Below are positions 16,035 through 23,597 of a stretch of DNA of 39,801 nucleotides, piece by piece. Made by a program: the position numbers and the translations under genes. Each line of letters begins with the position of its first letter. Position 1 is the first letter of the stretch. Origin of the DNA: Candidatus Bariatricus faecipullorum (GTDB taxonomy: Bacteria > Bacillota > Clostridia > Lachnospirales > Lachnospiraceae); assembly GCA_019118525.1 (NCBI GenBank), contig DWYV01000007.1:1-39801 (forward strand), written 5' to 3'. The notes beneath the pieces were generated by a model. The model was given only the letters and a program-made list of their open reading frames with translations. It had not been told where the DNA came from and made no database searches.

Positions 16035-16940
16035 ATGAAGATTTTAAATTTTGGTTCGCTAAACATCGATTATACGTATCAGGTGGAGCACATCGTCCGT
16101 CCGGGAGAAACCATTTCTTCCCAGGGGCTGGAAATCTATCCCGGGGGAAAGGGGCTGAACCAGTCCGTGGCCATGGCCCGGGCCGGGGCAAAAGAGGTAC
16201 ACCATGCGGGTGCCGTAGGAGAAGACGGCCGGTGGCTGGTGGACCTGTGCCGGGAGAATGGAATTCACACGGAATATATTCTGGAGCTTCCGGTGCGCAC
16301 GGGAAACGCGGTAATTCAGGTGGCGGAAAGCGGAGAGAACTGTATTCTGCTGTTTGCGGGGGCCAACCGCCGGAATACCCCGGCCTATATCCGAAAGGTG
16401 CTTTCTGACTTTGGCCCCGGAGATTTCCTGGTTCTTCAGAATGAGATAAACGGGCTGGACGTTCTGATGGAGGAAGCCTCCCGGAGGGGACTTTTTATCA
16501 TTCTGAATCCCTCTCCGTTTAACGGGACGGTGACCGCGTGCCCGCTGGAAAAAACAGGGCTTTTTCTGCTCAATGAGATTGAGGGAAAAGAGCTGACCGG
16601 AAAAACAGAGCCGGAAGAGATTCTGGCAGAAATCGAACGGAAATATCCGGATTCCCAGGCGGTTCTGACGCTCGGCTCCCGGGGAGCCGTGTATGCCGGA
16701 AAGGGGGAACGCTTCCGGCAGGAAGCATTTCCGGTCCGGGCGGTGGACACCACGGGGGCAGGAGATACCTTTGCCGGATATTTTATCACCGCCCTGGCAG
16801 AGGGACAGCCGGTACCTTCCGCCCTGGCCTTTGCGGCCCGCGGGGCTGCGGAGGCGGTCACCCGGAAAGGAGCGGTGCCGTCGATTCCTTACAGGGAGGC
16901 GCTGACCGGCGAAAATGTCGGAAACGCTTCGGCAGAATAA
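16035..16940 (+). CDS. PfkB-family sugar kinase, ribokinase-like
   Basis: The protein has 301 residues. The ribokinase signatures are present: GSLNIDYTYQV at the start, the substrate site YPGGKGLNQSVAMARAG, and the anion-hole and catalytic motif DTTGAGDTFAGYF near residue 240. The overall length and the GGKGLNQ motif suit ribokinase rather than 2-keto-3-deoxygluconate kinase, but the substrate cannot be fixed. It is preceded by a LacI-type operator shared with the divergent RpiB/permease unit. It probably phosphorylates the imported sugar before isomerisation. Confidence 0.88.
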   Translation: MKILNFGSLNIDYTYQVEHIVRPGETISSQGLEIYPGGKGLNQSVAMARAGAKEVHHAGAVGEDGRWLVDLCRENGIHTEYILELPVRTGNAVIQVAESGENCILLFAGANRRNTPAYIRKVLSDFGPGDFLVLQNEINGLDVLMEEASRRGLFIILNPSPFNGTVTACPLEKTGLFLLNEIEGKELTGKTEPEEILAEIERKYPDSQAVLTLGSRGAVYAGKGERFRQEAFPVRAVDTTGAGDTFAGYFITALAEGQPVPSALAFAARGAAEAVTRKGAVPSIPYREALTGENVGNASAE

Positions 16941-16973
16941 GCGGGACAGAGCCTTACAGGGCCAAACTGTGGG

Positions 16974-17002
16974 TGTACAAAACCCGGTTTTCGTGATAAA
17001 AT
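16974..17002 (+). promoter_or_regulatory. Promoter of the LacI gene
   Basis: TGTACA (16974-16979), a 17-base spacer and TAAAAT (16997-17002) with an upstream TG (extended -10). No copy of the GATAACGTTTACAT operator is present here, so the regulator seems not to repress itself through this site. Confidence 0.6.
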
Positions 17003-17049
17003 ACTTGGAGCAAAGTACAGCGATTTTAGCGGAACAAGAGGGTTTTAGT

Positions 17050-18066
17050 ATGTCCACGATAAAAGATGTAGCGAAATATGCAGGAGTTTCCACGGCAACG
17101 GTTTCCCGGGTGATAAACCATGCGCCGAACGTGCGGCCGGAGACCGTTGCCCGGGTAAACGAGGCCATTGCCGCCTGCCATTTCGTGCCCAATTTCGTGG
17201 CCCGGAACCTGAAAAGCGAGCAGACAAAGACCATTGGTTTTCTGGTGTCGGACATTGCCAACTCTTATTTTACGATTATGGCGAAAGCCCTGGAGATAAA
17301 ACTGCAGAAGCTGGGATATGACATGATGGTCTGCAGTACGGATGACGACCCGCCCATGGAGAAAAGCTATCTGACCCAGTTTCAGAGTAACCGGGTGGCG
17401 GGGATTGTTCTGAATACCACGGGGAAAAACACAGAGTTTATCGAAACACTGAGTCAGAGTATCCCCATGGTGCTGGTAGAACGGTCAGTATCCTCGGCCA
17501 GATTCCGCGGGGATTTTATCGGCGCGGACAACCGGGCCGGAATGTACAGCCTGGCCAGTTACCTTCTGGAGCGGGGGCACCGGCGGATTGCCATTGTCAA
17601 CGGAAACCTGGAAGTCAGCACGGGAAAAGAGCGGTATGAAGGCTTTGTGCTTGCCATGAAGGAATACGGGATTACGGTGGATGACCGCTATCCCTTCCTG
17701 TATAACGCCCACTCTTTTGTGGAAAAGAAAGGGTACGAGGCGGCGGAGTACCTGATGGGGCTTGACCCGGCGCCGACAGCTGTCCTGGTGACCAACAACG
17801 CCCTGTCTCTCGGAGTGCTGAAATACATGAAGAAACATCAGGTGCGGATACCGGAAGATGTGTCGGTGATGTGCTATGGAAATATCGAAAACAGCGAGCT
17901 GTTTTTTGTGGAGCCGGCTTATACGACGCTGAATCCCCTTTCCATTGCGGACAAAGTATGCCAGTACATCGTGTCCCGGATTGAGGAAGAGAACCTGCCC
18001 AACCGGGAGATGATTTTCGAATCGAAACTGTATCCCGGCGGAAGCGTGGCGCCGGTGCAGGAATAA
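17050..18066 (+). CDS. LacI-family transcriptional regulator of the sugar regulon
   Basis: ATG at 17050 starts exactly at the conserved N-terminus MSTIKDVAKYAGVSTATVSRVIN (the frame extends upstream but the family does not). The 338-residue protein has the DNA-binding head with hinge helix (about 1-55) and a periplasmic-binding-like sugar domain (60-335), with KTIGFLVSDIANSYFTIMAKALE at the junction. No helper kinase motif is seen. It is the obvious reader of the three operators at 15945, 19656 and 19763. In this family the effector is usually the sugar or its phosphate. Confidence 0.93.
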   Translation: MSTIKDVAKYAGVSTATVSRVINHAPNVRPETVARVNEAIAACHFVPNFVARNLKSEQTKTIGFLVSDIANSYFTIMAKALEIKLQKLGYDMMVCSTDDDPPMEKSYLTQFQSNRVAGIVLNTTGKNTEFIETLSQSIPMVLVERSVSSARFRGDFIGADNRAGMYSLASYLLERGHRRIAIVNGNLEVSTGKERYEGFVLAMKEYGITVDDRYPFLYNAHSFVEKKGYEAAEYLMGLDPAPTAVLVTNNALSLGVLKYMKKHQVRIPEDVSVMCYGNIENSELFFVEPAYTTLNPLSIADKVCQYIVSRIEEENLPNREMIFESKLYPGGSVAPVQE

Positions 18067-18095
18067 AGGCCGGAAAATAAGGGAAAAATAAAGAG

Positions 18096-18130
18096 AAAAG
18101 GTGTGGAGCCCGGTGCGCCACACCTTTTTT
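18096..18130. terminator. Bidirectional intrinsic terminator between lacI and the permease gene
   Basis: AAAAGGTGTGG (18096-18106) pairs with CCACACCTTTT (18118-18128) around an 11-base loop; T runs lie on both strands. It serves the convergent transcripts ending on each side. Confidence 0.85.
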
Positions 18131-18131
18131 G

Positions 18132-18159
18132 CTAAGAAGTTTTTTTACTAAGAAGTTTT
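18132..18159. repeat. 12-bp direct repeat duplicating the end of the permease gene
   Basis: CTAAGAAGTTTT occurs at 18132-18143 and 18148-18159, 16 bases apart. The second copy holds the last codons and stop of the minus-strand permease (Lys-Thr-Ser-stop). The first copy is a duplicate just beyond it. Confidence 0.8.
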
Positions 18160-19143
18160 CAGTGCCGGGTTTTCCGGAGGTGCTGTCTCCGCTTTTTTCA
18201 GCGGAAATTTGGGTGAACCGTACTTCTTTGCCCAGTAGTTGACGATAAAGGGAACAATCAGGGCGGAGAGAACTACGGAAGCAGCCACCTGAACCGTGGC
18301 AGTGCTGACAAAGCTCTCCCAGGCCGGGTCAGCGGTAGCGATAACGGCAGGAACTGCCACAGCGTTTCCCGCCGTGGTGGCAACTGCCCAGCCTGCATAC
18401 CCGGGCCGCCGTCCGATAAAATGGTCGCAGGCGTAGATGAAGGCGCCGCCGATAAAGATAGTAGTCAGACCCATGACGATACCGGATACGCCGCCTCTGA
18501 CCACGTCGGCCAGGTCGATTCCGGCGCCCAGGGAAAGGCCGGTAAAGGGAATGATAACGTCGCTTGCCGGTCCGAAGAACTCTGTTACTTTATGGTCCAG
18601 ATTGCCCAGAATCATGCCCGCCACAATCGGGACCAGGGCGGCGACCAGGCTCATGATGGGAATGTCCGCCAGGCCGGAGGCGCCCAGGGCCACCAGGGTC
18701 AGGAAGGGGCCGTCGTTGATGGCCAGAATCGGCATGCAGGCACAGTCAATATCGTCGCCGTAAGTCTGCATCAGCGCATAGTAAACACTTCCGTTGCTGT
18801 TGGTGACGGCGCAGATGATGGCCATGCTGGAAATACCGAGCACGCCGGCAGGGCCGAAAATCCGTCCCACAAGAATGCCGAGGACGGCACCGATGACGAA
18901 CTTGGCAATCAGAAGCAGGCCGCCCCGCTTGATAACCGCCGGCATTTCCTTTAGCTGGAGCTTGGTGCCCATGCAGAAGAGAAGGATTCCCAGAGCGCAG
19001 CTGCTTCCCGCGCTGGAAAAGGTTGCCGTCGTAATTCCCCCGATTTGCAGTGTGGACGGCAGGAAGGTGTTCAGCAGGCACCCCAGAAACAGAGGCACTA
19101 CCATCATGCCGGCCGGAACTTTTTTAATAAAATCCATAATCAT
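18148..19143 (-). CDS. KdgT-family 2-keto-3-deoxygluconate permease-like transporter
   Basis: The protein has 331 residues with about ten hydrophobic segments. It has KdgT-type phrases: KKVPAGMMVVPLFLG at the start, FCMGTKLQLKEMPAVIKRGG, and the conserved central ICAVTNSNGSVYYALMQTYGD and LAINDGPFLTLVALGASG. Known members import 2-keto-3-deoxygluconate with protons. AAGGAG precedes the ATG at 19143. It lies 28 bases behind the RpiB-like gene and is probably cotranscribed with it from the operator region at 19.65-19.78 kb. With a ribokinase-like enzyme and an RpiB homologue as partners, the true substrate may differ from that of KdgT. Confidence 0.85.
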   Translation of the reverse strand: MIMDFIKKVPAGMMVVPLFLGCLLNTFLPSTLQIGGITTATFSSAGSSCALGILLFCMGTKLQLKEMPAVIKRGGLLLIAKFVIGAVLGILVGRIFGPAGVLGISSMAIICAVTNSNGSVYYALMQTYGDDIDCACMPILAINDGPFLTLVALGASGLADIPIMSLVAALVPIVAGMILGNLDHKVTEFFGPASDVIIPFTGLSLGAGIDLADVVRGGVSGIVMGLTTIFIGGAFIYACDHFIGRRPGYAGWAVATTAGNAVAVPAVIATADPAWESFVSTATVQVAASVVLSALIVPFIVNYWAKKYGSPKFPLKKAETAPPENPALKTS

Positions 19144-19171
19144 GGTGATTTCTCCTTTTTTTCAGTCTGAA

Positions 19172-19615
19172 TTATCTCGCGTCCATTTCTTCCAGTTTTG
19201 CTACCCGTTTCTGAAATTCCTCACTGTCTGAGAATTTGGCGTTTAAGAATACGTCAATCAGCTCCCGGGCAACCACGTCCCCCACAATCTGGCCGCCGAT
19301 GGCCATGACCTGCACATTGTCGTGCTCCACGCACTGGTGGGCTGTGTAAATATCGTGTACCACGGAAGCCCGGATACCCGGATATTTGTTGCAGGCGATG
19401 GCGGCGCCGACTCCGCTTCCGCAGACCATAATGCCCCGTTCCGCTTCCCCGTCCACCAGAGCCTTGCATACTTTTTTGGCAATGTCCGGGAAATCCACCA
19501 TTTCCGGTGTGTAGCTGCCTACGTGATTTACCTCGTGTCCCTGTTCCTCCAGATAAGCCAGAATTTTCTGTTTCAGTTCATATCCTGCGTGGTCTCCTCC
19601 AATTACAATTTTCAT
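19172..19615 (-). CDS. rpiB: RpiB/LacA/LacB-family sugar isomerase
   Basis: ATG at 19615 follows AGGAAGGAG and begins at the family start MKIVIGGDHAG. The 147-residue protein has the catalytic Cys65 in VCGSGVGA and His98 in EHDN. In E. coli RpiB the phosphate of the sugar is held by two C-terminal arginines in a GGRHxxR stretch. Here that place reads SEEFQKR: one Arg is kept (137) and the other is replaced by an acidic residue. The substrate may therefore not be ribose 5-phosphate. RpiB relatives such as streptococcal DhuI act on unsaturated uronate products, a role that would suit a KdgT-type partner. The symbol gives the family only. Confidence 0.85.
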   Translation of the reverse strand: MKIVIGGDHAGYELKQKILAYLEEQGHEVNHVGSYTPEMVDFPDIAKKVCKALVDGEAERGIMVCGSGVGAAIACNKYPGIRASVVHDIYTAHQCVEHDNVQVMAIGGQIVGDVVARELIDVFLNAKFSDSEEFQKRVAKLEEMDAR

Positions 19616-19655
19616 GTTCGTTCTCCTTCCTGAAATTATTTTTTTGGTTACTTTG

Positions 19656-19673
19656 ATGATAACGTTTACATTT
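19656..19673 (-). promoter_or_regulatory. LacI-type operator 2, leader of the isomerase-permease unit
   Basis: ATGATAACGTTTACATTT, identical to sites 1 and 3 over the GATAACGTTTACATTT core. It lies 40 bases before the isomerase start and downstream of the likely promoter, where it can act as a roadblock or loop with site 3. Confidence 0.75.
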
Positions 19674-19703
19674 TGCGGAATAAAAAATAAGTTAATCAAT
19701 CAG

Positions 19704-19754
19704 AATCCTGTGAAAGTACAGGATTTTATAAAATAGAAACAACCGTGGCGTTGA
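19704..19754 (-). promoter_or_regulatory. Probable promoter region of the isomerase-permease unit, with hairpin
   Basis: On the minus strand TTCAAC (just inside site 3) is followed 17-19 bases later by TTTATAAAAT, a usable -10. An 8-bp perfect inverted repeat AATCCTGT/ACAGGATT with a six-base loop occupies 19704-19725, at about the transcription start. It could be a second operator type or a leader hairpin. Confidence 0.5.
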
Positions 19755-19762
19755 AAAAATGA

Positions 19763-19780
19763 TTGATAACGTTTACATTT
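19763..19780 (-). promoter_or_regulatory. LacI-type operator 3, upstream of the isomerase-permease promoter
   Basis: TTGATAACGTTTACATTT, about 107 bp (centre to centre) from site 2, close to ten helical turns. The pair flanks the probable promoter, which would suit repression by looping. Confidence 0.75.
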
Positions 19781-19948
19781 ATGATTCTAAGACGTGGGAG
19801 GGATTTTGTCAATTATGAGAATATTACAAAATGGAATAAGACTTTTTGGCATATTTATACAGGAGAAGGTATCTGATATAAGGGGCAAAAGAAGTTGTGA
19901 AAAACTCCGCAGGGCCGGTCGGGTATCAGCCATTCCAGAGGTCTCCAC

Positions 19949-19978
19949 TTGCCAGAATACAGACAGAAGTGGTATGAT
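19949..19978 (+). promoter_or_regulatory. Promoter of dgkA
   Basis: TTGCCA (19949-19954), an 18-base spacer and TATGAT (19973-19978) with TGG before it. The dgkA start follows 37 bases later. Apart from this promoter, nothing else was recognised in 19781-20015. Confidence 0.6.
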
Positions 19979-20015
19979 TAGAACACAGAAAAAGGGAAGG
20001 CGCAGGTGAGGAAAA

Positions 20016-20393
20016 ATGGCAGGAAAGAAGAATCCGCTTTATAAAAGCTTTGGCTATGCCTTTGAAGGGATTTTTGCGGGCATCCGCAAAGAGCGGAATA
20101 TGAAGATTCACTGCGCGGCGGCGGTGCTGGTAGTCATTGCCGGCGCGGTGCTTGGAATTTCCACCACCGAATGGTGTATCTGTTTCCTGCTGTTTGGTCT
20201 TATTATGTCGCTGGAACTTGTCAACACGGCAGTGGAAGCAGTGGTGGACCTGGTGACGGAAGAGAAAAAGCCCCTGGCAAAACTGGCCAAGGATACTGCG
20301 GCCGGCGCGGTGCTTATCGCGGCCATTATGGCGGCTGTCACCGGTGTGATAATTTTTTTGCCAAAGCTGCTGGCGTTTGCAGGACTGCTGTAA
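20016..20393 (+). CDS. dgkA: Diacylglycerol kinase family protein (probable undecaprenol kinase)
   Basis: The protein has 125 residues with three membrane helices, the usual DgkA size. The N-terminal amphipathic part KKNPLYKSFGYAFEGIFAGIRKERNMKIH and the signature SLELVNTAVEAVVDL are typical. In Gram-positive bacteria these integral membrane kinases act mainly on undecaprenol and so recycle the cell-wall lipid carrier. A phasin-like and a UbiB gene follow closely, so it seems to head a membrane-lipid-related unit. Confidence 0.93.
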   Translation: MAGKKNPLYKSFGYAFEGIFAGIRKERNMKIHCAAAVLVVIAGAVLGISTTEWCICFLLFGLIMSLELVNTAVEAVVDLVTEEKKPLAKLAKDTAAGAVLIAAIMAAVTGVIIFLPKLLAFAGLL

Positions 20394-20412
20394 AAAAGGA
20401 GGTAAGGAAGTT

Positions 20413-20823
20413 ATGGAATTAGGAGAAGGCATTAAAAAACTGCTGCTTGCAGGAATCGGGACGGTGGCCGTGACGGCGGAAAAGTCCAAAGAAGTTCTGG
20501 ACGAGATGGTGAAAAAGGGAGAACTTACGGTGGAGCAGGGAAAAGTGCTGAACCAGGAGCTGAAGCATAATATCCGGCAGACGGTTAAGGAGAAAGTCAA
20601 TGTTTCCGTAAAGCCTTCCTCACCGGAAGAGTTAAGTGAACTGCTGGGAAAGATGACGCCGGAGCAGATTGAGGCCCTGAAGGCGCAGCTTGCGGCCATG
20701 GAGATGGAAAAGAAAGAAGCAGAAGAGGCGTGCTCCGGAGCAGGGGAAGCCTGCGCGGAAGCAGAAGAACCTGCCGGAGAGTGCGGCGGGGAGACCGAAA
20801 ACGCCGGAGAAGTGAATGAATAG
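20413..20823 (+). CDS. Phasin-like coiled-coil protein
   Basis: ATG at 20413 behind AAAAGGAGG gives 136 residues. The N-terminal 85 residues resemble PhaF/PhaI-type phasin family proteins: IKKLLLAGIGTVAVTAEKSKEVLDEMVKKGELTVEQGK. After that come an EALKAQLAAME helix and a low-complexity tail of Ala, Glu, Gly and four Cys. There is no polymer synthase nearby, so a role in polyhydroxyalkanoate granules is not indicated. The 3' end overlaps the UbiB gene by eight bases, which suggests a functional link with that kinase. Such phasin-UbiB pairs are known to me from other genomes, but their function is open. Confidence 0.8.
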   Translation: MELGEGIKKLLLAGIGTVAVTAEKSKEVLDEMVKKGELTVEQGKVLNQELKHNIRQTVKEKVNVSVKPSSPEELSELLGKMTPEQIEALKAQLAAMEMEKKEAEEACSGAGEACAEAEEPAGECGGETENAGEVNE

Positions 20824-22408
20824 AGAAGCGGCAGGGAGCCAGGATTCCGGGGAGAAAAGCAGCCGCCTGCGGGAGATGATTGCGATTCTCCACAAGTACA
20901 ATATCACCAGGGGCGTGACGCCGGAGAAGCTGCGGCTTATTCTGGAGGAACTGGGACCTACTTATATTAAGCTGGGGCAGATTATGTCCATGCATTCGGA
21001 CATTCTTCCGAAGAAGTACTGTGATGAGCTGATGCGGCTCCGTTCGGAGGTGGCGCCCATGCCGTTTACCGACGTTCAGGATGTGATTAACCGTTCCTAT
21101 GGGTATTCCTGGACCGAGGTGTTTTCCGAGATTGACGAGACGCCGTTCGGTTCGGCTTCCATCGCCCAGGTTCACCGGGCTGTGCTGCGGAGCGGGGAGC
21201 AGGTCGTGGTGAAGGTACAGCGGAAGGGCATTTATGAGATTATGGCCCGGGATATCGGGCTTTTGCACAAAGCGGTGAAGCTGCTTCCGCCGGTCAGCCT
21301 GAAAGGCATGGTAGACCTGGACCTGGTGCTGGATGAACTGTGGCGGGTGACCCAGGAGGAGATGAACTTCCTGACAGAAGCGGCCAATATGGAGGAATTT
21401 GCTCACAAGAACCGGGACGTGGCTTTTGTGGAGACGCCCGTGCTTTATAAGGAGCATTCCACCCTGCGGGTTCTGGTGATGGAATACATCGAAGGCTACG
21501 GCATCGACGAGAAGGAAAAGCTTCTGGAAGCCGGGTATGATTTGAAGGAAATCGGAAGCAAGCTGGCGGATAATTTTATCAAACAGGTGATTGAGGACGG
21601 GTTTTTCCATGCAGACCCGCACCCCGGCAACGTGAAAATCCGGGACGGGAAAATCGTCTGGATTGACATGGGAATGATGGGGCGGCTCAGCGACCGGGAC
21701 CGGGAACTTCTGGGTCAGGCGGTCAGAGGTGTGGCGGCCAATGACGTGGGGATGATTCAGGAAGCCGTTCTTGCGCTGGGCGAGTTTAAGGAAAAACCAG
21801 AGCCCAGCAGGCTTTATGAGGATATCAGCGGGCTGCTTTCCAAGTATGGAACCGTGGATATGGGGGACATTGATATCGCCCAGGTGATGCAGGACCTGAT
21901 GGAGGTCATGAAAGCCAACAAAATTGTGATGCCCCACGGCCTTACCATGCTCGCCCGGGGGCTGACTCACATGGAAGGGGTTCTTGCGGACATCAGTCCG
22001 GAAATCAACATGGCGGAGATTGCGTCCGCCCGGATGGCAGACCACATTTTCCAGGAGAAGAGCTGGCGAAAAGAACTGAAGGCTACCGGGAAAAGCCTTT
22101 ACCGCTCCCTGCATAAAGCACTGGATCTGCCAGCCCTGGCGGCGGATATCCTGCAGGGTTACCTGAAGGGGCAGACCAAAATCAATCTGGACCTGCATGC
22201 TTCCGAAGACCTGACGGCACTGCTTCGGAGACTGGTCCGCAATATCGTAATGGGACTCTGGGTCATGGCTCTGCTGATAAGCTCCAGCATTATCTGCACC
22301 ACAGAGATGCAGCCCCGGATTCTCGGGATACCTGCCCTCGGAGCTTTTGGATATATCATGGCATTCTGTATCGTCATGTACGTGTTTATCAAGCATATAT
22401 TCAGCTAA
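20816..22408 (+). CDS. AarF/UbiB/ABC1 (ADCK)-family atypical kinase
   Basis: The protein has 530 residues. Family hallmarks in order: the KxGQ motif at 52-55 (YIKLGQIMSMH), the Ala-rich loop in GSASIAQVHRA, the conserved Lys of VVVKVQRKG, the catalytic FFHADPHPGNV and the metal-binding IDMGMMG. Two hydrophobic helices at about 480-528 anchor the C-terminus in the membrane. In aerobes these ATPases support ubiquinone synthesis. An anaerobe of this kind is not expected to make ubiquinone, so a role in other isoprenoid or phospholipid handling is more likely. The DgkA neighbour, which acts on a polyprenol, is in line with that. Confidence 0.92.
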   Translation: MNREAAGSQDSGEKSSRLREMIAILHKYNITRGVTPEKLRLILEELGPTYIKLGQIMSMHSDILPKKYCDELMRLRSEVAPMPFTDVQDVINRSYGYSWTEVFSEIDETPFGSASIAQVHRAVLRSGEQVVVKVQRKGIYEIMARDIGLLHKAVKLLPPVSLKGMVDLDLVLDELWRVTQEEMNFLTEAANMEEFAHKNRDVAFVETPVLYKEHSTLRVLVMEYIEGYGIDEKEKLLEAGYDLKEIGSKLADNFIKQVIEDGFFHADPHPGNVKIRDGKIVWIDMGMMGRLSDRDRELLGQAVRGVAANDVGMIQEAVLALGEFKEKPEPSRLYEDISGLLSKYGTVDMGDIDIAQVMQDLMEVMKANKIVMPHGLTMLARGLTHMEGVLADISPEINMAEIASARMADHIFQEKSWRKELKATGKSLYRSLHKALDLPALAADILQGYLKGQTKINLDLHASEDLTALLRRLVRNIVMGLWVMALLISSSIICTTEMQPRILGIPALGAFGYIMAFCIVMYVFIKHIFS

Positions 22409-22417
22409 AGGTTAAAG

Positions 22418-22451
22418 GGGGACGGGTACGGGCCAGCCCGTACCCGTCCCC
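22418..22451 (-). repeat. REP-like 34-bp palindrome, copy 1
   Basis: GGGGACGGGTACGGGC (22418-22433) and its exact reverse complement (22436-22451) flank CA. On the minus strand AATTGT lies four bases before the palindrome, as in the two other copies, so this copy is inverted relative to them. It fills most of the gap after the UbiB gene. Confidence 0.9.
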
Positions 22452-22493
22452 GACTACAATTTCGAGACAATTCAGACAGAAGGATAAGGGATT

Positions 22494-23597
22494 TTGGAAG
22501 GACAGAAGAAGAAAAAGCGGGCAGGGGGGATGGTGCTGGCGGCAGCGGTGCTGGGAGCGGCGAGTCTGCTGCTGTTGTTTGCGGCCCAGGAAAACCGGGC
22601 TTTTGCGGACTGGTATTCGGAGCATGTTTATGTGCTTCTGGTGGGAAGTATCGGAAGGATAACCGGTCTGTTCCCGTTTTCGGTAGCGGAAATGGGACTT
22701 TATATCCTGCTTGTCTGGCTGGCCGGGAGGACGGTCTGGCTGGCGGCAGGGTCCTGGCGGAAAAAAAGGGGATTTGCGGACTGGCGGCTTTTTGGCGGGA
22801 AAGTGCTCCTGCTGGCCGGGGTTCTGTTTTTTCTGTACGCAGTCTGCTGCGGCGTGAATTATGGCAGAACGTCTTTTGCAGAGTCCTCGGGACTGGGCAC
22901 GGTTTCCTATTCCGTGGAAGAACTGAAAGCGCTCTGCACTGAGCTGACGGAGCGGGTCAACGCCCTTTCCGGTCAGGTGCCCAGAAACAGCCGGGGGACG
23001 GCGGAAATGGGAGAAAATGTGGAAGAGCGGGCGGCGGATGCCATGAAAAACCTGAATGAAGTATATGAAGGATTTTCCGGCTATTATCCCCGGCCCAAGA
23101 AGCTGCTTTTATCCCAGATTCTTTCGTATCAGAAACTCAGCGGGATTTATTCCCCGTTTACAGTAGAAGCGAATATCAACGGCGACATGGCAGAATACAA
23201 TCTGCCTTTTACCGCCTGCCATGAGCTCTCCCATCTGCGGGGATTTATGCAGGAGGAGGAAGCGAATTTTATCGGATTTCTGGCGTGCATCCGGACTGAC
23301 GACACGGCCCTTCAGTACAGCGGATACCTGACGGGCTGGATTTATGCAACGAACCAGCTCTACCGGGTAGATTATGAGGGCTATCGGGAGCTCTATGATT
23401 CGCTCACCCCGGAGGCCCTGGCGGACCTGAAAGAAAACCGGGAATTCTGGCGAAGCTACGACGGCGCCGTTGCAGAGGTGTCAAACCAGGTAAACGACAG
23501 TTACCTGCGGGCGAACGGGCAGGAGGAAGGTGTGGAAAGCTACGACCGGATGGTAGACCTGATGATGGCGTACCAGAAGAAGGAGGATGGTGTATGA
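22494..23597 (+). CDS. DUF3810-family membrane protein with HExxH motif
   Basis: The start is uncertain: TTG at 22494 (367 residues, behind AAGG/AAGGG) or ATG at 22530. Three hydrophobic segments occupy about residues 13-33, 65-85 and 103-122. The rest is outside or soluble and resembles DUF3810. It contains TACHELSHLRGF with His243, Glu244 and His247 in HExxH form and an acidic EEEANF stretch soon after, as in zinc metallopeptidases. Peptidase activity has not, to my knowledge, been shown. It overlaps the HAD gene (ATGA). Confidence 0.82.
   Translation: MEGQKKKKRAGGMVLAAAVLGAASLLLLFAAQENRAFADWYSEHVYVLLVGSIGRITGLFPFSVAEMGLYILLVWLAGRTVWLAAGSWRKKRGFADWRLFGGKVLLLAGVLFFLYAVCCGVNYGRTSFAESSGLGTVSYSVEELKALCTELTERVNALSGQVPRNSRGTAEMGENVEERAADAMKNLNEVYEGFSGYYPRPKKLLLSQILSYQKLSGIYSPFTVEANINGDMAEYNLPFTACHELSHLRGFMQEEEANFIGFLACIRTDDTALQYSGYLTGWIYATNQLYRVDYEGYRELYDSLTPEALADLKENREFWRSYDGAVAEVSNQVNDSYLRANGQEEGVESYDRMVDLMMAYQKKEDGV

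Noticed and set aside
16915-17049. A longer start for the LacI protein
   Set aside because: The conserved N-terminus begins at 17050, and the promoter lies inside the would-be extension.
19794-20009. A small plus-strand reading frame before dgkA (an ATG at 19815 follows GGGAGGG)
   Set aside because: The basic 60-70 residue product has no recognisable features and spans the dgkA promoter; not supported as a gene.
20597-22396. A 599-codon open frame on the minus strand opposite the UbiB gene
   Set aside because: It is antisense to a kinase with all motifs, and its translation shows no family likeness.
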